From the NCBI GenBank assembly GCA_022264855.1, contig JABYQU010000036.1:1-64000 (forward strand): 64,000 nt of DNA, written 5' to 3'. The DNA is from Lenzites betulinus (Eukaryota; Basidiomycota; Agaricomycetes; Polyporales; Polyporaceae). The translations under genes were made by a program, and so were the position numbers. The notes under the pieces are model-generated. The model saw only the letters and a program-made list of their open reading frames with translations. It did not search any database and was not told the origin of the DNA. Within the stretch, counting starts at the first letter, position 1; every line of letters starts with the position of its first letter. This document shows, in pieces, positions 58,069 through 64,000 of this stretch.

Positions 58069-58791
58069 TTAGCTCGACGGCTTCGAACCCGATTTTGATT
58101 CGATCTCACAGGTAGTCACATACCCGCGACGATGATACAGCAGCGGACGCACCCCACTCCCAGAAGCCGGCATGCGCTCGACGCGTATGACTTGCGCAAT
58201 GAACAACTCCGACGCGACCCCCTCTCCCTTCCACTCCGACGCGTCTTCATTCCCTCCACTTTTGAGCGACTCCAAGTTGTGCAGCGGCCAGGACGCGGCG
58301 ACGAGGCGGCAAGACATCGCACCCACGGCGCCATCCAATATAGGCAGCCCCTCCTCTGTTAAAGAGTACGGCAGAGACACGAAGGGTTCTGGGTAGAGGT
58401 CTGCACGAGAGAAGCGTTGTGCCGTAGGTGCTTGATGTTCGGAGAGAATGTTGATGACCATATGAGAATAGAGACCGGTCGACGTGTGCGCGGAGGTTAG
58501 GGAGGTGGCCATGCGAGATGGTATTCGGAGGGAGAAGGCGACAAGCGGGTGGGGGTCCATTGATATTGAGCTGAAGGAAGAGAGTGTTGCGCCGTGGAAA
58601 CGACTTGGATGTTCCGTCGGTTGTTGTGTTGCAGGGTCCATGAAGGAAGTGACGACTGCTACTGGTTGGGCCGTCTCTCTCAAAATAGAGCGTAGTTCAT
58701 CTCGGACGACCTCGGTATCCGTGAATATTCTGCGCGCTGTGCCGTGCACCTTCCATCTACGCAAGACAGTCGAGCAGGAGGGTCTGAACAT
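58069..58791 (-). CDS. flavin-reductase-like (FMN-binding split-barrel) protein
   Basis: Single exon of 240 codons from an ATG at 58791 (MFRPSCSTVLRRWKVHGTAR); the longer frame upstream is rejected because it begins at a distant ATG in composition unlike coding DNA. Visible motifs: RETAQPVAVVTSFM, FHGATLSSFSSISMDPHPLVAFSLR (the FMN-binding stretch), SRMATSLTSA, MVINILSEHQ, AVGAMSCRLVA and LYHRRGYVTT. This is the flavin reductase domain also seen in short fungal oxidoreductases. The basic start could be a mitochondrial presequence. It probably reduces free flavin or binds FMN, but no partner is evident; the neighbouring genes give no pathway hint. Confidence 0.85.
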   Translation of the reverse strand: MFRPSCSTVLRRWKVHGTARRIFTDTEVVRDELRSILRETAQPVAVVTSFMDPATQQPTEHPSRFHGATLSSFSSISMDPHPLVAFSLRIPSRMATSLTSAHTSTGLYSHMVINILSEHQAPTAQRFSRADLYPEPFVSLPYSLTEEGLPILDGAVGAMSCRLVAASWPLHNLESLKSGGNEDASEWKGEGVASELFIAQVIRVERMPASGSGVRPLLYHRRGYVTTCEIESKSGSKPSS

Positions 58792-59948
58792 CGAGGCTCG
58801 TTTGGCGAGCGCGACTGGTTTAGAGAAGGTGGTACATTGAGGTCGCGGAATGCTAGACAAAGTAGACAACCAACCTCCTTGGTGTGTAGAGAAATTTATT
58901 ATATGTATGAGATGCAGCAAAGCATGAAGGAAGTGTTGGCCAACTGGCCTAGCTGAAGAGCATGAGTATGACGTCGAAAGCTGGTAGGCAGATGGTTGTT
59001 TGCCGGTGTTAGGATCTAAGGCTCTTGCATAACACGGACAAATAGCCCAAACGGTCCGAGTCAATGTCTCATGTGACCGATTGCGATTTGCACTAAGCCC
59101 TATTTGTCCCATTGTCCACCATTAATAATGGGCTGTATTGATCTGGCTTACTCCTCCCACACTCTCATCTCAACAGTAGGCAAGTCCTCCATGATGATCA
59201 TGCGCCAAACAGCTCGGAAAGCACACGGTATTCAGCGTCAACATGCCGCTCTCAGTCTGCACAGGACAGACCTCCCTCAGTCTTCCTGTAGTAAGTACTT
59301 AGGCCGGCCAACTCTGAACGCCAACGACTTGGGCCTTCCGTAATATGAGGCTGTTCTCTATAGAGCTCTAGCACTGATTGGACGGCCGGGGTGCCGGTCA
59401 TGCTCGACGGTGCCCGAGCATTCCGGCCGGCCCCCTCGGGGCCGTTCGCTTTTCTGGCTTAGACCGAGTACCAGTACTAGTTTCAAGTTTTGGTCAGCCA
59501 GAACTTTGGACCAACGTAAGGCCTTAAATCCTCAAACGGTGTCAAGATAAAAGGCGTATATCAGCCAGCCCACCATAGAGTAAGAAAGAGTGCAACACGG
59601 CGACCACGCATGTTGGTGGCCACCTTACATATGTTTCACAGCTGGCGGCCGGAACTTTTGTTGGGGGCGCCCGGAAGCACTGCGGTCCCGGGGAAGCAAA
59701 CATCGGGTTGCGCCCGCGGCGGCCGCGTTGCTGCCCTGCATGGTTAGCACTAGTAGCCGCCCGTCTATGTTGCGCCGGCGGCGGCTGCTTCGTGCATGAC
59801 TCTTATTAAGCAGCTATATGGGGCATCATAGAAGAACTGCTAATCAACGTTCGACGTTCAGACGGACAGTTACAGTTATTCCGGGCGCCCCCTGACCCAC
59901 TCCCCCACCGTCGGCTTTCTTGCTCTGACCACCACGTCCCGGCCAGCC
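58792..59948. other. intergenic with GC-rich palindromes
   Basis: About 1.16 kb between divergent genes. No gene was recognised. A strong hairpin lies at about 59380-59442: ATGCTCG (59400-59406) pairs with CGAGCAT (59415-59421) inside longer GGCCGG/CCGGCC arms, followed by GGCCCC-CTC-GGGGCC (59428-59442). Another very GC-rich block is at about 59640-59800. This may be a relic of a repeat element. Confidence 0.45.
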
Positions 59949-62361
59949 ATGAAACCCACCGACGAAGAGGCAACCATCGTCGAGGACATGGCCGTGGCTG
60001 AGACCGGCAGTCTTGCGAGGAGATCCCTGGCTAGCGTTCATGAAGCCGTGGATCCGCGCATCCGTCCGTCTGACAGGCCCACGGATGAGGACCTCGATAT
60101 AGGCCTCGTCCGCCAGCTGAGCAACTATATTGAACACAAACATCATGAGAAGAAGAGTCCGAGCGAGAAAGAAAGCTCTCAAAATGATTCGGAGGAGATC
60201 ATCTACGTGAGTCGTGTCTTGTTTCACGCGCCACTCTACAATATACTCACTCGGCGCGCGCTGGTAGGTCGAGTACGAAGAGAACGACTCCAGGGACCCT
60301 ATGAACTTCTCTAGAACTCGAAAATGGGTTATCACGTTCACTGCGTCGTTCTTTTCTATTATAGTTGGTAAGCCATATGTTTGTCTCATTTTGCATACAC
60401 ACGATTAACGTGCATTCCACAGCTTCGTCTTCCTCTGCATATGCGCTAGGCGACCCGTCCATGATCCGTGACCTAAATGCGACACAGTTCCAGGCAACGA
60501 TCGGATTGTCTATGTATACACTCGGATTCGCCGTCGTCCCTCTATTTTCCGCTTCATTCAGCGAAGAATTCGGAAGACAACCTCTGTACTTCTTCAGCGG
60601 CATTGGCTGCCTGCTCATGCACCTGATGATTGCACTGTAAGTTCCCTTCACGTACCATACAATCTCCGTTCATTCTAAGTCCGCCCTTAGGTCGCAGAAC
60701 ATTCAAACAGTGATCGTCGGACGCTTCTTGGCGGGGGCATTCGGGTCGACCGGGTCTACCATGGTCGGTGGCACCATAGCGGACATATGGGCCCCGCATG
60801 AGTGCGCTATACTGTTCTCGGATGACACAGGCCGTTCGCTGATGCGTCTCGTACAGGCGTGGGATGCCGATGTCCCTCTTCTCCGTCATGGCGCTCATCG
60901 GTCCTGGGGTGGGATGTGCCGCAGCAGGCTGGATCGAGCAGGATCCGCGTCTCGAGTGGCGTTGGATTCAGTGGATCCATGTGATGTACGCTCACAATCG
61001 GGTTCGATGCACGAAAGGCAACTGACGTCATGGTGTGCTCAGATGGACCGGCATATTCGTGGTCGCCGTACCGATCTGCATGAAGGAGACGCGCTCTGGT
61101 GTTCTCCTGACAAAGCTCGCGAAGAAGCTGCGCAAGGACACTGGCAACCATCATTACCGCGCTCGCGTGGAAGACGAACGCGCGAGTTTGCGTACTTTGA
61201 TCTACATTTCGTGTACACGCCCAATCTGTAGGTGGCGCATACATTTTCCCAATGAGTCTGCTAATCGGTGACATAGACCTTCTTTTGACAGAACCTGTTG
61301 TTGCTGCGTTCAGTGTAAGTGACTCGAACTCGACTTTATATCACTGCTGCTCACACCCTTGAATCAGCTATGGGCAGGCTTCGCTTGGGGCATTCTCTAT
61401 GTTCTGGTAGAGTATGTGGCATTCTTTGGACCACATGTGCTTCAAAACTGATATAGCATGTTTAGGTCGATCGCTCCAGCGTTCAGAACAATCCATCACT
61501 TCAACACGGGGGAAACTGGCACGGTGTTCACTGCGATGATGTATGTTTTACAATGCCGCAAACACGCAGGGCGGCTAAACATGTTTTTAGTGTCGGCACC
61601 TTCTGTGGATTGGGGATCCAATTCGTCCAGGAGAGCCTCTATGCGTGCGTTGCTGCCATCTTCAATCTCCGACGCCCTCAGGAACTGAACTCGGGTATCG
61701 CAGGAAACACTCCGCAAAGCGAGGACCCGAGGCGCGTTTGTTCGGTGCCTGCTTGGCCGCGATATTGTTCCCTGCAGGTATCTTCATCTATGCATGGTGC
61801 ACATTTGAGTCGGTGCCCTGGATAGGGATGGCGATTGGCATATTTGTAAGCCCATCTACGGCCTATGAATATCCTACGTGTACTGACGGTTGGTGTCTAT
61901 AGGTCATCATGACCGGCCTATTCGTACTTTACGTCGCTGTCTTCACATACCTGGCTGATTGGTGAGTGTCAAAGTTGACCGCCGGTATCACCGACACTTG
62001 AACTTCCCCTGGTAGCTATGGGATCTTCGCATCCTCCGCGCTCGCCGGCCAGAGTCTGTCTCGTACGTATCATTTTGTGGATCCCACGCGCATAACGCTG
62101 AACAACAGTTTCTTAGGAAACCTCATGGGCATGGCGTTCCCCCTATTCACGGAGCAACTGTTCGCGCGACTAACGTATCACTGGGGAAACACGCTCTTCG
62201 GATGCATCGCCGTCGCGATGATCCCTATTCCCTACGTGCGTGCCTTGAATCCCACGCCGTTGTTAAGCCCCTGTTGATATGTTTCATAGATCCTGCTGTG
62301 GAAGGGCCCCGTTATTCGGGCGAGCAGCAAGTTCGCGTCACAGGCTATACAAAAGTCCTGA
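59949..62361 (+). CDS. MFS transporter, DHA1-type drug/polyamine family
   Basis: The start at 59949 gives a hydrophilic acidic leader (MKPTDEEATIVEDMAVAETG) and EYEENDSRDPMNF..RKW, the usual entry to fungal DHA1 transporters. Membrane segments follow: TASFFSIIVASSSSAYALGD, SMYTLGFAVVPLFSASFSEE with a GRQPLY loop, IVGRFLAGAFGSTGSTMVGG with TIADIW, GMPMSLFSVMALIGPGVGC, then the second half (LLTEPVVAAF, LWAGFAWGILYV, ARLFGACLAAILFPAGIFIY, GLFVLYVAVFTYLAD, GNLMGMAFPLFTEQLF). It ends in ASQAIQKS at 62361. About ten introns. Probably a plasma-membrane or vacuolar proton antiporter. Substrate not predictable. Confidence 0.9.
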
Positions 62362-62668
62362 GCTGGGGCTGTCGGGCGTTTCGGCTGGTTGATCATCGTT
62401 CGCACAGGTACTCCACGACATGCGGGCTGTTCGGGACTCTCCGCCTTTGCGCAAGCTTTAGTAGACGCACTTGTCTGTTTTTTCGTCGCTTTCAGGCTCT
62501 GATAGAAGTAGTCCGTCGCTGTAGTGTACCCCACATCGTAAGCATCGCACGCTCGCTTGTCCCGGCAGTAGTACATAGTCGCTCTCTCATTGGTACAATA
62601 GTACGATACAATATATTCTCTAGACTTCCCCGTTTGTTCTGCGATCTGATAATTTTCGCTGCGGCTTT
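62362..62668. other. convergent 3' spacer
   Basis: 307 bp between the MFS stop (plus) and the ADE1 stop (minus); nothing recognised. Confidence 0.5.
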
Positions 62669-63841
62669 TCAGAGCCCGGATCCCGTCAGCATCTCCAACG
62701 CCTCCAGGTACCGCTTCCGCGTGCCCTGCACAACGTCCTCCGCCATGATCCACCCCTGGCCTTCTTTCCCCTCCGGTCCGCTCTCCAAGCCCTTTCGGAA
62801 ACCCGTCTGGGTGAGCCAGTCACGCAGATACTGCTTGTCGAAGCTGGGCTGCGAACCACCCGGGGCGTACTCCGCGGCAGGCCAGTAGCGCGACGAGTCG
62901 GGCGTGAGCAGCTCATCGACGAGGATGAGCGTCTCCTCCCCGGAGCCGTCCGCGGCGGGGACGAGCCCGAACTCGAACTTGGTGTCGGCGAGGATGAGGC
63001 CGCGCGTGAGTGCGAAGTCTGCGGCTTCCTTGTACAGCGCGAGGGCTGCGCGTTCCACTTTGGCGCAGAGCTCTGGCCCTATGAGGGACGCGGCTGGGGA
63101 GTTCAAGGGCATGCGTGATGACACGATATGACGATGTAAAGACAGAGAGAGCCCAACCTTGTTCGGGAGATATGTTTTCGTCGTGCTGGCCCTGTTCCGC
63201 TTTGGTGGAAGGCGTGAAGAGGGGCTCAGGGAGCTTTTGTGACTCGACCAAGCCTGCAGGCAGAGGGATGCCATGAACGGTGCCCGACTTCTTGTACTCC
63301 GCCCAACCAGAGCCTGAGGAAATTTGAAGGTCAGACATCATCAAAGGGGCATGTACTAACAAGCTATACCTGTGATATACCCCCGGACGATCGCTTCGAG
63401 GGGAATAACCTTCGCTTTCTTCACGAGCATCGCACGTCCTTCGAGCTTTTCCTTGAACGGCCGAATCTCCGAGGGCATCTCGTCGACATTCACGCTGACG
63501 AAATGCGTGGGGATAACGTGTGCAAGTTTGTTGAACCAGAACAGCGATATTTTGGTGAGCACCTTGCCCTTGTCTGGTACGCCCTATAAGCGCCCATCGC
63601 ATTTGAGCATTCGCGCGATTGATGTTTACATATGTATGTGGCTTTGGTGAGTGGGGTATCTACATAGAGGGGCGAGGGCTGGACAAACGTTGCGGAGAAT
63701 GACATCGTAGGCGGATATGCGATCCGACGCGACGAAGAGGATCAGGTTCGGGTCGGAGGTCGCGTAGACGTCGCGGACTTTGCCCTTGTTAAGGAGCTGC
63801 AACCCGTCGAGGTTGCTGTCGATGAGTGCTTCCGAGCCCAT
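62669..63841 (-). CDS. ADE1: SAICAR synthetase
   Basis: The start at 63841 ([17 protein letters not shown]) leads into the ATP-binding [20 protein letters not shown] and [12 protein letters not shown]. Then follow [78 protein letters not shown] with [17 protein letters not shown] and [15 protein letters not shown]. It ends [11 protein letters not shown] at 62669. The enzyme joins CAIR and aspartate with ATP to make SAICAR, step 7-8 of purine synthesis depending on numbering. All substrate signatures are present and four to five introns are inferred. It lies 12 kb from ATIC. The promoter lies in the last 159 bases of the window. Confidence 0.95.
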
Positions 63842-64000
63842 GCGCGCAAAATAGAAGCTTTTATCTAGTTCAATGGGGAGGTTTGGCAGGAGCCAGAGGT
63901 CAAACAAGTCACAGAAGTGGACTCCGACTGTTTTTCGCCACAATTTGAAGGTCGGAAAGTGTTCATCCCATTTAGGAAGGTGCTGTGAATGGATATGAGA

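Noticed and set aside
58792..59112. Upstream extension of the flavin-reductase frame to 59112
   Set aside because: The first 107 residues look like translated promoter; the family motif begins soon after the ATG at 58791.

Overview
The window is nuclear DNA of a filamentous fungus, most likely an Agaricomycete (Basidiomycota). Almost every gene is cut by many short (about 45-70 nt) GT..AG introns, genes are densely packed on both strands, and several proteins have a basidiomycete-type architecture. There are no operons, ribosome binding sites or CRISPR arrays. Gene structures were spliced by eye from conserved motifs and intron signals, so outer limits are firmer than every internal junction.

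Left flank (1-6.4 kb): two probable non-autonomous hAT-type elements sit side by side (about 459-1716 and 1729-1910, each with an 8-bp target duplication). They are followed by a RING/coiled-coil protein and a long coiled-coil protein that may be SHE3-like.

6.85-16.0 kb: a complete, apparently very young Ty3/gypsy chromovirus on the minus strand. It has two LTRs of 436 bp with no difference visible, a 5-bp target duplication (GCTTT), intact gag and pol joined by a probable -1 frameshift, a C-terminal chromodomain, and an unexplained third ORF of 299 aa after pol. It landed 172 bp upstream of a cystathionine beta-synthase gene (16.2-17.8 kb) whose product lacks the C-terminal regulatory CBS domains.

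18.1-25.1 kb: a Doa10/MARCH6-type ER ubiquitin ligase and, divergently, an HDDC2-type HD-domain 5'-nucleotidase, separated by a 31-bp tandem repeat.

25.1-34.5 kb: an accessory-looking block with two paralogous ER-anchored alpha/beta hydrolases (steryl-acetyl-hydrolase type) flanking a cytochrome P450, then an aryl-alcohol-dehydrogenase-type aldo/keto reductase. The spliceosomal U6 snRNA gene lies inside this block. A short P450-like relic and a structured, possibly 5S-like, stretch also lie here.

35.5-64 kb: mainly housekeeping genes. They are WDR5/Swd3, a GRAM-TBC-EF-hand Rab GAP, a single-pass membrane protein of unknown function, an FAD monooxygenase, bifunctional ATIC (ADE16/17), Zim17/Tim15, the CGFS glutaredoxin Grx5, the DNA polymerase alpha catalytic subunit, a flavin-reductase-like protein, an MFS transporter, and SAICAR synthetase (ADE1). 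Two functional links stand out: ADE1 and ATIC carry out successive late steps of purine synthesis, and Zim17 and Grx5 are neighbouring mitochondrial protein-maintenance and Fe-S genes.

The most novel items are the third ORF of the retrotransposon, its stop-codon-embedded frameshift site, the paired hAT-like insertions, and the hydrolase-P450-hydrolase-AKR block around U6.
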